54,554 nt of DNA from Verrucomicrobiota bacterium (GCA_014860005.1 JACZKP010000212.1:1-54554), one strand, 5' to 3'; shown: positions 6,695 through 16,179, numbered from the stretch's first letter. A program made the numbers and translations. The notes: a model not told the origin generated them from the letters alone.

Positions 6695-8293
6695 ATGAAG
6701 ATTCTGGTTTGTGACCCGATTTCGCCCAAGGGGATTGCGCTCCTTCAACAAAGGTCGGAATTCCAAGTGGTTGTGTTGCCTAAGCGCCTTTCCGAGGCCG
6801 AATTGCTGCCCGTGGTGGCGGACGCGACGGCGATGGTCGTGCGCTCCGAAACTCGCGTGACGCGCAAGGTCATCGAAGCCGCGCCCAGGTTGCGCGTCGT
6901 CGGGCGCGCGGGCGTGGGCGTGGATAACGTGGATGTGGAGGCCGCCACGCAGCGCGGAGTGGTGGTCATGAACACGCCCGGCGGCAACACGGTTTCCACC
7001 GCCGAACTGTCGTTCGCAATGATTCTCTCTCTCGCCCGCCAGGTGCCGCAGGCACAGGCTTCGATGATCGAGGGCAAGTGGGACCGCAAACAATTTCAAG
7101 GCATCGAACTGGCCGGCAAAACGCTGGGCGTGCTCGGCATGGGGCGCATCGGCACGGAGATTGCCAAACGCGCCCTCGCTTTCGGCATGAAGGTGGTGGG
7201 CTATGATCCGTTCCTCACGGAAGCGCGCGCGCGCGCGTTGGGAATCAGCCTCGCCTCGGATCTTGACGATGTGTACCGCGATGCGGACTTCATCACGGTC
7301 CATCTGCCCGTGACGGAACTGACCCGGGGAATGCTCAACAGCGCGGCGTTCGCCCGAATGAAGCCCGGCGTGCGTCTCGTGAACTGTGCGCGCGGCGAGA
7401 TCATTGTCGAAGCCGATCTGCTGGCGGCCTTGGATTCGAGTCAGGTGGCCGCGGCGGCGCTGGACGTGTTCACCACCGAACCTTTGCCGACGGACCATCC
7501 GTTCCGCAAGCATCCAGGCATCACGCTGACGCCGCATCTGGGTGCAAGCACGATGGAGGCGCAGGAGAAGTGCGGCGTCGAAGTGGCGGAAGTCATCGCC
7601 TCCTATCTGCTTACGGGCGAAGTGCGCAACGCGGTTAACCTGCCTTTCCTGGACGCGAAGACCTACGAACTGGTCAAACCTTACATGACGTTGGGTGAGA
7701 AACTGGGCCGGTTGTTGGCCCAATTGGCGCCGCCCCAAGTGGACCGTCTGCACATCACCTACGGCGGCAAGGCGCAGGAATTACCGAACATTGACCCCGT
7801 CACGCGGGCGATTGTGCTCGGCTTTCTTTCGCGCGCCGCAGTCAAGGATCTCAACAACGTCAACGTGCGCAGCATCGCCGCGACCCTTGGGCTGACGGTC
7901 GAGGAAAAGCGCTCGAACGAGCCAGTGACGTTCAACGAGTGGTTGCACGTGCAGTTGTTTAACAACGGGGAGAAAGTCCTTTCCGCCGGTGGAACGTTTT
8001 TCGGTTCCCCCAACAATCCGCGCATCGTACGGCTGTTCAGCACGCCCGTGGAGATTCCGATCAGCGGCACGCTGTTGCTGCTCACGAACAAGGACCGGCC
8101 GGGCATCGTGGGCTATCTCGGCACCCTTCTGAGCAAGCATCAGATCAACATTGCCAGTATGAGTCTCCACCGCGACGAAGCCGGCGGGGAGGCGTTGACC
8201 GTGCTGACGCTCGACAGCGAACCCACCCCCGCGGTGCTGGAGGAACTACAGAAGGATCCGGACATCCGCAACGTGAAAGTCGTGATTCTTTAG
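6695..8293 (+). CDS. serA: D-3-phosphoglycerate dehydrogenase
   Basis: This enzyme oxidises 3-phosphoglycerate to 3-phosphohydroxypyruvate with NAD+, the first step of serine synthesis in the cytoplasm. The 532-residue product is the long form. A split catalytic domain surrounds the NAD-binding domain with GVLGMGRIG at about 145-153. The catalytic region includes VNCARGEI and TPHLGAST. A middle intervening (ASB) domain covers about 325-450. A C-terminal ACT domain begins near LLLLTNKDRPGIVGYLG and probably senses serine. The ATG at 6695 is chosen because MKILVCDPIS is the usual start, while a GTG at 6662 would add 11 non-conserved residues. It is followed after 23 bases by the parvulin gene on the same strand. 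Confidence 0.95.
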   Translation: MKILVCDPISPKGIALLQQRSEFQVVVLPKRLSEAELLPVVADATAMVVRSETRVTRKVIEAAPRLRVVGRAGVGVDNVDVEAATQRGVVVMNTPGGNTVSTAELSFAMILSLARQVPQAQASMIEGKWDRKQFQGIELAGKTLGVLGMGRIGTEIAKRALAFGMKVVGYDPFLTEARARALGISLASDLDDVYRDADFITVHLPVTELTRGMLNSAAFARMKPGVRLVNCARGEIIVEADLLAALDSSQVAAAALDVFTTEPLPTDHPFRKHPGITLTPHLGASTMEAQEKCGVEVAEVIASYLLTGEVRNAVNLPFLDAKTYELVKPYMTLGEKLGRLLAQLAPPQVDRLHITYGGKAQELPNIDPVTRAIVLGFLSRAAVKDLNNVNVRSIAATLGLTVEEKRSNEPVTFNEWLHVQLFNNGEKVLSAGGTFFGSPNNPRIVRLFSTPVEIPISGTLLLLTNKDRPGIVGYLGTLLSKHQINIASMSLHRDEAGGEALTVLTLDSEPTPAVLEELQKDPDIRNVKVVIL

Positions 8294-8316
8294 CCAACCA
8301 TCCAACCATTCAAACT

Positions 8317-9402
8317 ATGATCCATCGCAGCATGAAACTTCTTTGCGCCGCCCTGCTCGCAGGGTTGCTGGGCGTGCCCGGCGGGTTTACGCCATGCGCC
8401 GCGGCCCAAGCGGCTACCGGTGCGGTATCCAAGCCCGCGGACAAAATCACCGAGTTGTTCGGAGATCCAGTGCTGGCCAAGGGCAAGGACCTTGAAATCA
8501 AGCGCAGCCAGTTTGACACCGCGCTAATGAGCATCAAGGCCAATGCTGCCGCGCAGGGGCGCAACATTCCGCCCGAGTACATGAGCACCCTTGAACGGCA
8601 GGTGCTCAATGATTTGATCGGGATGCATCTCCTGCTGAACAAAGCCACCGCGACGGACAAGACCCTGGGTCGGGGACAGTTCGAGAAATCCTTCCAGAAA
8701 TTCAAGGCCGAATCGAACGTGACCGATGCCGAATACGAAGAACGCCTGGCCCTGCAATTGCGTGCGCAGGGATTGAACCGGGAGCAGTGGGAAAAACAAC
8801 GGGTGGACCAGATGACCATTGGGTTCACGCTCGAGCGTGAGTTGAAGATCAGCGTCAGCGACGACGAGGTTAAGAAGTTTTACGACGAGAATCCGTCGCG
8901 CTTTGAGGAACCGGAAATGGTGCGGGCCAGCCACATTCTCCTAAGCACCCGCGATGCGGGCACCGGGTCGGACATTTCCGAGGCGAAGAAGCAGGAGAAG
9001 CGCAAACAGATGGAAGACATTCTCAAGCGCGCGCGCGCCGGCGAGGATTTTGCCAAGCTCGCCAAGGAATTCTCGGAAGATCCCGGCTCCAAGGACAAGG
9101 GAGGCGAATACACCTTCCCGCGTGGCCAGATGGTGCCGGCATTTGAATCCGCTGCGTTCTCGTTAAACCCCAACCAGATCAGCGACATCATCACCACGCA
9201 GTTCGGCCATCATATCATCAAGCTGAGTGAAAAGCTTCCGGCGAAGAAAGTTGAATTCGCCAAGGTCGCCGAGGAACTCAAGGAGGGCCTGAAGCAGCAG
9301 GAAATTCAGAAGCAGTTGCGGGATTATGTGGAGAAACTCAAACAGGAGGCTGGCGTCGAAATCCTGGATGAAAAACTGAAAATGCCCGCTGTCGGCCCCT
9401 GA
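8317..9402 (+). CDS. Secreted parvulin-type peptidyl-prolyl isomerase (SurA/PpiC-like)
   Basis: This 361-residue protein has a signal peptide (an MKLLCAALLAGLLG core) and an N-terminal SurA-like helical chaperone region at about 60-180. A parvulin domain at about 200-300 contains the typical VRASHILLST opening, EFSEDPGSKDKGGEYTF, and FGHHIIKLSEK close. It probably assists folding of proteins crossing the periplasm or bound for the outer membrane. An alternative ATG at 8332 (MKLL) gives a tighter signal peptide, and both are in frame. The gene lies 23 bases after serA, so they may be co-transcribed, although the functions are unrelated. The C-terminal tail is a charged helix. Confidence 0.9.
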   Translation: MIHRSMKLLCAALLAGLLGVPGGFTPCAAAQAATGAVSKPADKITELFGDPVLAKGKDLEIKRSQFDTALMSIKANAAAQGRNIPPEYMSTLERQVLNDLIGMHLLLNKATATDKTLGRGQFEKSFQKFKAESNVTDAEYEERLALQLRAQGLNREQWEKQRVDQMTIGFTLERELKISVSDDEVKKFYDENPSRFEEPEMVRASHILLSTRDAGTGSDISEAKKQEKRKQMEDILKRARAGEDFAKLAKEFSEDPGSKDKGGEYTFPRGQMVPAFESAAFSLNPNQISDIITTQFGHHIIKLSEKLPAKKVEFAKVAEELKEGLKQQEIQKQLRDYVEKLKQEAGVEILDEKLKMPAVGP

Positions 9403-9432
9403 GCAAAGCCGTAACGATTCGCCCGAAACAAC

Positions 9433-9900
9433 TCAGAGCGAAAACTTTTTCGAATAACGTTTCCGCGATTCCTCCTCCTGAACCGCGCCCGCGCTCTCCG
9501 CCGGCGCGGTTTTTGTTTCGGACGACGGGGTTGCTTGCGTGGTGGGGGTGGATGATTCAGCGGCCACCGCCTGGGCGGGCGGTTGCGTCGTCGGCACCGC
9601 TTCGACAAACGCGAGTCGCACGGTCATAAGTGTTTGTTTGAGCAACGCCTCCTCGTGCCGTGTCAGGTTGCCTTTGGTCTTGGCTTCGATCACTTCCAAC
9701 TGATCAATGAAAAACCTGGCCGCTTCGAGATCGGACTCGGTCTGGCCGGTCTGCGGATTGGGCACTTTGCCCATGAGCATCATGGCCAGGTTCGATTGCT
9801 GGAGGATCATTTGGGCGAAGATCGCTGACTGCATTTCTTCGCGGCTCAAATCCGCCGGCGCGGCGGGCCGGATGTTCGATTCTGTGGATGCTTCACTCAT
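9433..9900 (-). CDS. DUF1844 domain-containing protein
   Basis: This 155-residue protein carries the DUF1844 pattern at about residues 25-100. Its parts are a helix with FAQMILQQSNLAMMLMGKVPNP, then a QTGQTESDLEAARFFIDQLE segment, then KTKGNLTRHEEALLKQTLMT. The C-terminal 50 residues are a low-complexity Ala/Thr/Pro/Glu tail. The function is unknown; the family is a short helical bundle found widely in Acidobacteria, Verrucomicrobia and Deltaproteobacteria. It ends 30 bases from the convergently transcribed parvulin gene and starts 2 bases before the stop of the Lon-domain gene upstream on the same strand, so the two are probably one transcript. Confidence 0.85.
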   Translation of the reverse strand: MSEASTESNIRPAAPADLSREEMQSAIFAQMILQQSNLAMMLMGKVPNPQTGQTESDLEAARFFIDQLEVIEAKTKGNLTRHEEALLKQTLMTVRLAFVEAVPTTQPPAQAVAAESSTPTTQATPSSETKTAPAESAGAVQEEESRKRYSKKFSL

Positions 9901-9901
9901 A

Positions 9902-10570
9902 TCAGCCTTTCCGATGGTTGCGAATGTCGCGCAGCAGGAATTCGATCAGCCGCCGCAAACGTGTTTCCACGTCCACCGCCTCCAGAATCGCCTGCCGTTC
10001 CCGCGCCCCCTTCAAGACCGCGCACGACACCAGATCCGCCGCCTGCTCGGGCTTGGCAATGGAATCCAAATAGCCCATGACTTCCTTGGCGGAGAACGGC
10101 GGCGGTTGGGGCTGCGCCCCGGCGCCGGCAGGCGACAAGAACGAAAACGGAAACGGCAGCCCGAGTTCAAACCGCACCTGCAGGAGTTCGCGCACCTTGG
10201 CCAGCAACGCGTCCGCCGCCACGCTGTCACAGGGCGGCGTCGAGAGCGGCCGGATGTTTTGGAGGCGATACGGCCGGTAGCGGATGACGGGGCCCAGTTC
10301 CACCCGGGCGACGCCCTGCAGGATCAGGTGGGACGTGCCGTCCTGATGGCCGACCGACACCCGGATCAAACCCAACCCGGCCACTGGTAGCGGCGTTTCG
10401 CGCCCACTGCCCGGCCGCCGCATCGCCACGCAGAACATGCGGTCGCCGTGCAACGCTTCGACCAGCATCTGGCGGTAGCGCGGCTCAAAGATATAGAGCG
10501 GCAGCCACGCCTGCGGCAGCAGGGTGGCATTCGGCAGCGTCATCACCGGCACTTCCAGCGGCAGCTTCAC
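9902..10570 (-). CDS. Lon N-terminal (substrate-binding) domain protein
   Basis: The product is about 222 residues and carries only the Lon substrate-recognition domain. A VMTLPNATLLPQAWLPLYIF stretch is followed by EPRYRQML, the hallmark of the domain, then a beta-rich core and a helical C-terminus. There is no ATPase or protease domain, so it is a stand-alone domain protein of unknown role, possibly an adaptor. The frame stays open to 10870 without conserved sequence, so the start is uncertain. GTG at 10570 (reading VKLPLEVPVM) fits the family. An ATT nine bases earlier has a better GGAGAA ribosome site. The gene is divergent from the coiled-coil gene at 10659. Confidence 0.8.
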   Translation of the reverse strand: MKLPLEVPVMTLPNATLLPQAWLPLYIFEPRYRQMLVEALHGDRMFCVAMRRPGSGRETPLPVAGLGLIRVSVGHQDGTSHLILQGVARVELGPVIRYRPYRLQNIRPLSTPPCDSVAADALLAKVRELLQVRFELGLPFPFSFLSPAGAGAQPQPPPFSAKEVMGYLDSIAKPEQAADLVSCAVLKGARERQAILEAVDVETRLRRLIEFLLRDIRNHRKG

Positions 10571-10658
10571 GCCCCCAATGTAGAAAACTTCTCCGGCAGC
10601 GCAAGGGGCCGATGCGTGCTTGCCAAATTCTCCATGCCCCGGCATGTTAAGAACCAGT

Positions 10659-11468
10659 ATGAAAAATCTGATTGGCGTCATCATCCTCGCCGCGGCGTGC
10701 ATCGGTTTGGCTGTGGTCTGGGTCACGACCAAAAAACGGGCCGCGGATGAGAAAACCAAGGACACCGAAACCATCTTGTTCCACTCCAACAAGTGGGTGG
10801 ACACCAGCAGCAAACTGGACGAGCAGATCCAGTTCAACATCCTGCTGACCAACGATCTCACCACCGTCAAACAGACTTACACCGAAACCACCAACAAGCT
10901 TTTGCAGGTTTCACGCGAGCTGGCCAATGTTTCCAACACGCTCGCCAAAACCGAGGCCACGCTGAAGGCCGAGCAGGAGGAGGTCGCCAAACGCGACGCC
11001 AAGATCGCGGGGTTGGAATCGCAGAACGTGGCTCTGGATCAGAAGGCCATTGACTTGAGCGTCGCCCTCACAAATCTCACCGATCAAATCACCGAAACCC
11101 AACGCCGCCTGGCCGACTCTGAAGGCGACAAAGCGTTTCTGGAGCGGGAACTCAAACGCCTCATGGGCGAGAAGGCCGACTTGGAACGGCAATTCAACGA
11201 TCTGGCCGTGCTCCGCCGACAAGTGGCCCGCCTCAAGGAAGAACTTTCCATCGCCCGCCGCCTCGATTGGATTCGCAAAGGTCTGTTCGCAACTTCCGAT
11301 CAGAAAGGGGCGCAACAACTCCTGCAAGGCGGTCCAACCGCGCCCGCACCCGCCGAATCTCGGACCAATCTTTATGACTTGAATGTGGAGGTCAGCGCCG
11401 ACGGTTCAGTGCGAGTCATCCCGCCGCTGACCAACGCACCGGCGGCGACCAATGCCCCGGCACCATGA
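10659..11468 (+). CDS. Membrane-anchored coiled-coil protein
   Basis: This 269-residue protein has one N-terminal membrane segment (residues 3-23, LIGVIILAAACIGLAVVWV) followed by a long coiled coil from about residue 45 to 215, rich in Lys, Glu, Leu and Gln heptads. It ends in a Pro/Ala/Thr-rich tail (TNAPAATNAPAP). It probably sits in the inner membrane with the coiled coil in the periplasm. No enzymatic domain is visible. Similar architecture is seen in bacterial envelope-organising proteins, but no family can be named. The ATG at 10659 directly precedes the membrane segment, so it is preferred to the upstream in-frame start at 10620. Its stop overlaps the moaA start by four bases (ATGA). 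Confidence 0.75.
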   Translation: MKNLIGVIILAAACIGLAVVWVTTKKRAADEKTKDTETILFHSNKWVDTSSKLDEQIQFNILLTNDLTTVKQTYTETTNKLLQVSRELANVSNTLAKTEATLKAEQEEVAKRDAKIAGLESQNVALDQKAIDLSVALTNLTDQITETQRRLADSEGDKAFLERELKRLMGEKADLERQFNDLAVLRRQVARLKEELSIARRLDWIRKGLFATSDQKGAQQLLQGGPTAPAPAESRTNLYDLNVEVSADGSVRVIPPLTNAPAATNAPAP

Positions 11469-12523
11469 CCGGGGCCGGGTCGCTGGTGGATTCCCACGGG
11501 CGGGTTTTGCGCGATCTGCGCGTCAGCCTGACTGACCGGTGCAATTTCCGCTGCATGTATTGCCTGCCGGAAACGGAGGCGGCCCAAAACTTCTATCGCG
11601 GCCACTGGGCGCACCTGCCGAACCCGGCGCCCATCGTCCAGCAATGGGTGCCCAAAGCCAGCATTCTTAGCTTTGAGGAGATTGAACGCGTGGTTCGCCT
11701 CGCCGTCAGCCTGGGTCTGGAAAAAATCCGGCTCACCGGTGGCGAGCCTCTGTTGCGTCAGAACGTCGAGGTTCTCGTTGCGCGCATTGCGAATCTGCCC
11801 GGACTGGCGGACCTCGCCATGACCACCAACGGTTTTCTCTTCCCGCCAAAAGCCCGGGCCCTGCGCGACGCCGGCTTGCGCCGGGTCAGCTTCAGTTTGG
11901 ATTCGCTCGACCGCGACAACTTCAAGAAGATCACCGGGCGCGACGGGCTGGGCGAAGTATTGCAAAGCATCCAACTGGCACAGGAGCTGGGTTTCCACCC
12001 CGTCAAAGTCAACGCCGTGATCATCCGCGAAATCAACGATCACGAAATTGAATCCCTCGCCGAGTTCGCGCGCACGCATGACTTGAGCCTCCGTTTCATC
12101 GAATTCATGCCGCTGGATTCCGCCCGCGCGTGGCAGAAAGAAATGGTGGTAAGCGGGAAGGAAGTGTTGACGCGCCTGCAAGCACGCTTTGAATTGCAGC
12201 CGGTGGCGCCGGACAATCCCTCCGCCACCGCGAAGCGTTGGAGATTCCCGGATGGCCGCGGCGAAATCGGAATCATTGCGCCGGTAAGCGAACCCTTCTG
12301 CGGCCATTGCAACCGCATCCGCCTCACCGCCGATGGCAAAATTCGCACCTGTCTGTTCAGCGTGACCGAGCACGATCTGCGCCCGCAACTGCGCGGGGGA
12401 GCAACGGATGATCAACTCGCGGAATGGTTGCGTGGTGTGGTCTGGCAGAAGGAGGCGCGCCATCACATCGGCGAGCCGGATTTTGTGTCGCCCCCGCGCT
12501 CGATGAGTTGCATCGGCGGATAA
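11465..12523 (+). CDS. moaA: GTP 3',8-cyclase MoaA (molybdenum cofactor synthesis)
   Basis: This radical SAM enzyme converts GTP to 3',8-cyclo-GTP, the first step of molybdenum cofactor synthesis. The 352-residue product has the N-terminal radical-SAM cysteines C26-x3-C30-x2-C33 and the TGGEPLLR motif at 91-98. The second Fe-S cluster ligands are C279, C282 and C296. It ends in the Gly-Gly tail needed for activity. Between the first cluster and the ILSFEEI helix there is an insert of about 20 residues (residues 38-65) compared with E. coli MoaA. It is not derived from the local repeats. The ATG overlaps the coiled-coil gene by four bases. No other moa gene is present in the window. Confidence 0.95.
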   Translation: MTGAGSLVDSHGRVLRDLRVSLTDRCNFRCMYCLPETEAAQNFYRGHWAHLPNPAPIVQQWVPKASILSFEEIERVVRLAVSLGLEKIRLTGGEPLLRQNVEVLVARIANLPGLADLAMTTNGFLFPPKARALRDAGLRRVSFSLDSLDRDNFKKITGRDGLGEVLQSIQLAQELGFHPVKVNAVIIREINDHEIESLAEFARTHDLSLRFIEFMPLDSARAWQKEMVVSGKEVLTRLQARFELQPVAPDNPSATAKRWRFPDGRGEIGIIAPVSEPFCGHCNRIRLTADGKIRTCLFSVTEHDLRPQLRGGATDDQLAEWLRGVVWQKEARHHIGEPDFVSPPRSMSCIGG

Positions 12524-12544
12524 GCGCAGCCCAAGCGGTGCGCG

Positions 12545-13060
12545 TCAACGCCCCTTTGGCCGCTTCGGTCCGATCACGCGCGGCGGCAGCAACCACTCCA
12601 GACTGGCGCAACGCCCGCAGCGCAAATGCTCCACCTCCAGACGGCACAGCGCGCCCTTTTTCATCGTCAGCGAAAGATTTGACCCGCCGGTGCCGAGCAG
12701 CGAAATCAAGCTGCTGAGATAAGGTTCGTGGCCAACGAGCAACACACTGCTCGGCGCGGGCCGCAGCGCATTGAGTTGCGTCACCAGTTTCTCCATGTCG
12801 CCGGTCGGGACGAGGTGTTGGGTGAAATCCAGCCGGCCATGCAAGCGCAGGCCGCGCTCGACGATCTCTGCCGTCTCCCGCGCGCGCCGCAGCGGACTGG
12901 TGAAGATGACGTCGAAGGAGATTTCCAATTGCCGCAGGGTATGGGCCAGCAGTTTGGTGCGTTGGATGCCTTTCACGGTGAGCGGCCGATCCGCATCATT
13001 TTCAAACTTGGGATCGCCGTGTTCGACGGCTTCACCATGTCGCAAGAGGTAAAGTTTCAT
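12545..13060 (-). CDS. sixA: SixA-like phosphohistidine phosphatase
   Basis: This 171-residue histidine phosphatase has the catalytic MKLYLLRHGEA start (RHG at 7-9) and a second conserved VGHEP motif. Its size and lack of an alpha-helical lid fit SixA, which removes phosphate from phosphohistidine proteins. The last 30 residues are basic and unlike SixA. ATG 13060 is chosen because it begins the conserved region and overlaps the CHAD gene stop by four bases (ATGA). The neighbouring CHAD and ppk1 genes suggest a role near polyphosphate. The gene is convergent with moaA. Confidence 0.85.
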   Translation of the reverse strand: MKLYLLRHGEAVEHGDPKFENDADRPLTVKGIQRTKLLAHTLRQLEISFDVIFTSPLRRARETAEIVERGLRLHGRLDFTQHLVPTGDMEKLVTQLNALRPAPSSVLLVGHEPYLSSLISLLGTGGSNLSLTMKKGALCRLEVEHLRCGRCASLEWLLPPRVIGPKRPKGR

Positions 13061-13947
13061 AGGCGCTGATCTGATTGGCCCGGCTGAAGGCCGGTCCATT
13101 TGTCCGGGGTGAATTTGAGCAACTCGTCAATCGCCGTCAGGAAGTTGGCAATGGCCGCCCGGCGGCGGCGCCTCAAATCAGCGCGCAGTCTCCGCCCGGC
13201 CGCCGCCGGTAGTTCCCCTTCCTCAACCGCCCGCGCCAACCCGGACAGCAGGACTTCGAGGTCCTGAATTTCTCCCATCAAGGTCTGATACGCCTGCATC
13301 CGGCGCAGGCGCTTGTTGGTCAGCCGCGGGAACAACGGTTGCAGCAATTCACTCAGGTAACGGAATCGTTTGAAAGCCACGCGCAGCCGGTGAATCGTCT
13401 CCGGGTCGCGCCGATGCACCTGCCGGTGCAAATCCAACACCGCAGCGAAGATCTCCTGAAGCGCGGTGGCGGCCAGATTTGCTCCAGGCGGTGAATCCGC
13501 GCGGGCCGATTTCCGCAGTTCCTTCTCCAACGCTTTCAACCGGCGTTCGAGACGCACCTGCTTCATGCGCCGGATCACGCGCCGTAACTCGTCGGTCAAC
13601 CGCTTCTCGCGCTGCCGCAGCCAGAATTCGAGGGCTCGCGCCTCCGGAAAGTCACGCCAGCGCGGTTTCAGGAGCAGTAATTGCACGTGGGTGTCGCGCA
13701 ATTCATCAAACGCATCCAGCCGCGCTTTGTAAACCCGGCGGGTTTTCTTCAACGTCGCGCCAATCCCCAGGGCGCGTAACAAATCCAGCATCGCCAACAT
13801 GCGCCGGGTTTCGATCCGCAGTTCATGAACCGCGTCCTCCGAGAACCTGGACTGGCAGCGCGCCAGCCGGCGGCGATAACGCCGGCGCATTCCCCGCCCG
13901 CTCGCGGCCAGGTGCTCGGCCAGGATGGCTGGGAGTTCCGGCTTCAT
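13057..13947 (-). CDS. CHAD domain-containing protein
   Basis: This 296-residue protein is made of two helical CHAD repeats, each with a conserved HELRIETRRMLAML-like or IHRLRVAFKRFRYL segment (about residues 41-54 and 166-179). It has an unusually high Arg content with few acidic patches. CHAD proteins bind polyphosphate through these basic histidines and arginines and are often found next to polyphosphate kinase, as here. No catalytic domain (such as CYTH) is fused. The gene starts 8 bases after ppk1 and overlaps sixA by four bases, so the three are very probably co-translated. It probably acts as a polyphosphate-binding or granule-associated protein. Confidence 0.9.
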   Translation of the reverse strand: MKPELPAILAEHLAASGRGMRRRYRRRLARCQSRFSEDAVHELRIETRRMLAMLDLLRALGIGATLKKTRRVYKARLDAFDELRDTHVQLLLLKPRWRDFPEARALEFWLRQREKRLTDELRRVIRRMKQVRLERRLKALEKELRKSARADSPPGANLAATALQEIFAAVLDLHRQVHRRDPETIHRLRVAFKRFRYLSELLQPLFPRLTNKRLRRMQAYQTLMGEIQDLEVLLSGLARAVEEGELPAAAGRRLRADLRRRRRAAIANFLTAIDELLKFTPDKWTGLQPGQSDQRL

Positions 13948-13955
13948 GCACGCGC

Positions 13956-16130
13956 TCAGAATGGGCGTTTGGCCAGCTTCACTTCCGGATACTTGCGTTT
14001 GACCCGGCGTGCTTTGGTCGAATGTGCGGTGCCATTCCGCGCCCGCGTGACGAATTCCACCTGGCTGCGCCGCACCTGGCCCGGGCTGGTTGGTGTCATC
14101 AGGCGATAAGTTCCGTCCGGCTGCAACCGCCGCGCCCGCGCGTTGTCGGCCAGCGGGAGGGCCAGTAGTTCAGACGCCACCCGCTCGCGCAGGTTGCCAT
14201 CCACGATGGGAAATACGGCTTCAATGCGGCGATAGAAATTGCGCGGCATCCAGTCGGCGCTGCCCAGCAAAACTTCCGGCTGGCAGGCATTCTCGAAATA
14301 AAAAATCCGGCTGTGTTCGAGGAAACGGTCCACAATGCTGCGCACGGTAATGTTCTCGCTCACACCCTTCACGCCGGGCCGCAGACAACAGATGCCGCGC
14401 ACGATCAAATCAATCTTCACCCCGGCTTGCGACGCCCGGTAAAGCGACTCGATGATCTCCCGGTCCACGAGCGAATTCATCTTCACCACGATGCGCGCCG
14501 GAAACCCTGCGGACGCATGGCCGATCTCGCGCTCGATCAGGGCCGTCAGGCGCTGATGCAAATCAAAGGGCGCCACGAGCAATCGTTGCATCGGTTGAAA
14601 CTGACAGATGCCCGTCAGCAAATTAAAGAGGCTCGTAACGTCTTCACCGAAGTCCGGCCGGCACGTCAGCAGGCCCACGTCGGTGTAGAGCCGGGCGGTG
14701 GCCGGATTATAGTTCCCCGTCCCCAGATGCACGTAGCGGCGAATTTGATCCTCGTCGCGCCGCACCACCAGCGTGGCCTTGGCGTGAATCTTGTAGCCCA
14801 CCAGGCCGTACACGACGTGAACGCCGGATTCCTCCATCTGTCGCGCCCACTGGATGTTGTTCGCCTCGTCGAACCGCGCGCGCAACTCCACCACCGCCGT
14901 GACCTGTTTGCCGTTCTTCACGGCGTCCACCAGGGCGCCGATAATTCGCGTATCGCCGCCGGTGCGATAGAGCGTTTGCTTGATGGCGAGCACGTCAGGG
15001 TCCTGCGCGGCTTGTTGCAGAAAGCTGACCACGCTCTCGAAACTTTCGTAAGGGTGATGCAGCAAAATGTCCCGCTGACGGATGGCGGTAAACAAGTCCG
15101 GCTTCTGTCGCAGCGGCAAGGCGACCGGCGCGATGAAAGGCGGGAAGCGCAGTTCCGGCGAATGATCGCCCTCGCACAGCATCATCAGGCGCACCGGATT
15201 CAGCGGGCCGTCAATCACGTAAAGATCGTCCTCAGTCAGGCGCAGGCGCTGCAACAAGTCCGCGCGCACTTCCGCGGGGCAGTTGCGTTCCACTTCGAGG
15301 CGCACAGCGTCCCCGCGCCGGCGGCGCTGCAATTCGTTCTCCACCGCGGCCAGCAGGTTCGCCACTTCCTCCTCATCAATGTACAACTCGCTGTTGCGCG
15401 TGGCGCGGAAAAGCCAGTGGCCAAGGATCTTTGTGCCGGTAAAAAGCTCCTGCAAAAAGTGGCCGATCACCCGGCCGAGAAAAACATAGTCCTGGCGGCC
15501 ATCCGTGCGGGGCAGCCGGACCAAGCGCGGCAACACGCGGGGCACCTGGACGACGGCAAGCTGCGGCGCCGTGCGGTCGGTTGTCGCAGCGGCAACTTTC
15601 ACCACCAGGTTAAGCGAGCGGTTCAACAGTTGCGGGAAGGGATGCGCCGGATCAATCGCCAGCGGCGTCAGCACCGGCAGCACTTCCGACGCATAATACT
15701 TCTCAATCCATTTGCGGTCGCTTGCGTCGAGTTCGTCCACCTCGAGGAAGCGAAACCCGTTGGTCCGCAGTTCGGGCACCAATTCCCGGCGCCAGCATTC
15801 GTACTGGTCGCGCACCAGGCGGCGCACCCGCTTGGTGATGGCGCGGAAGGTTTCCGTGGCGGTCAACCCGTCCACGCTGCGGGTCACGACATCGGATTCG
15901 ATCTGCTGTTTGATGCCCGCCACGCGAACCTCAAAGAACTCATCGAGGTTCGAACTGACGATGCAGAAAAACTTTAGCCGCTCCAGCAGCGGATTCTCCG
16001 GATTCATCGCTTCGTCGAGCACGCGCTGGTTAAATTCCAGCCAGCTCAATTCGCGATTGATGAAATGCTGCGGCTTATATTGGGTTTCGTTCACGGCGAA
16101 GGCCAAGATAGCGGAATCAGCTTGAGACAA
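13956..16130 (-). CDS. ppk1: Polyphosphate kinase 1
   Basis: This enzyme makes inorganic polyphosphate from ATP. The 724-residue product has the N-domain signature INRELSWLEFNQRVL at about 24-38. The phosphorylatable histidine lies in GYKIHAK (H449), and a second catalytic histidine lies in YVHLGTGNYN (H468), 19 residues apart as in the E. coli enzyme (435 and 454). The C-terminal domains carry FYFEN and a basic end. The start is uncertain: TTG 16130 begins a short non-conserved leader, and an in-frame GTG 12 codons later would also leave the conserved region intact. The next gene, CHAD, starts 8 bases downstream. The squalene-synthase gene ends 49 bases upstream. Confidence 0.95.
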   Translation of the reverse strand: MSQADSAILAFAVNETQYKPQHFINRELSWLEFNQRVLDEAMNPENPLLERLKFFCIVSSNLDEFFEVRVAGIKQQIESDVVTRSVDGLTATETFRAITKRVRRLVRDQYECWRRELVPELRTNGFRFLEVDELDASDRKWIEKYYASEVLPVLTPLAIDPAHPFPQLLNRSLNLVVKVAAATTDRTAPQLAVVQVPRVLPRLVRLPRTDGRQDYVFLGRVIGHFLQELFTGTKILGHWLFRATRNSELYIDEEEVANLLAAVENELQRRRRGDAVRLEVERNCPAEVRADLLQRLRLTEDDLYVIDGPLNPVRLMMLCEGDHSPELRFPPFIAPVALPLRQKPDLFTAIRQRDILLHHPYESFESVVSFLQQAAQDPDVLAIKQTLYRTGGDTRIIGALVDAVKNGKQVTAVVELRARFDEANNIQWARQMEESGVHVVYGLVGYKIHAKATLVVRRDEDQIRRYVHLGTGNYNPATARLYTDVGLLTCRPDFGEDVTSLFNLLTGICQFQPMQRLLVAPFDLHQRLTALIEREIGHASAGFPARIVVKMNSLVDREIIESLYRASQAGVKIDLIVRGICCLRPGVKGVSENITVRSIVDRFLEHSRIFYFENACQPEVLLGSADWMPRNFYRRIEAVFPIVDGNLRERVASELLALPLADNARARRLQPDGTYRLMTPTSPGQVRRSQVEFVTRARNGTAHSTKARRVKRKYPEVKLAKRPF

Positions 16131-16179
16131 GCAACCGGCTTCGGAAAGTGAAGATCGCTTGACGAAATGCTCGCCCGCT

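Noticed and set aside
14313..15977. A 554-codon rightward frame opposite ppk1
   Set aside because: Shadow of ppk1; the ppk1 strand has all catalytic motifs.
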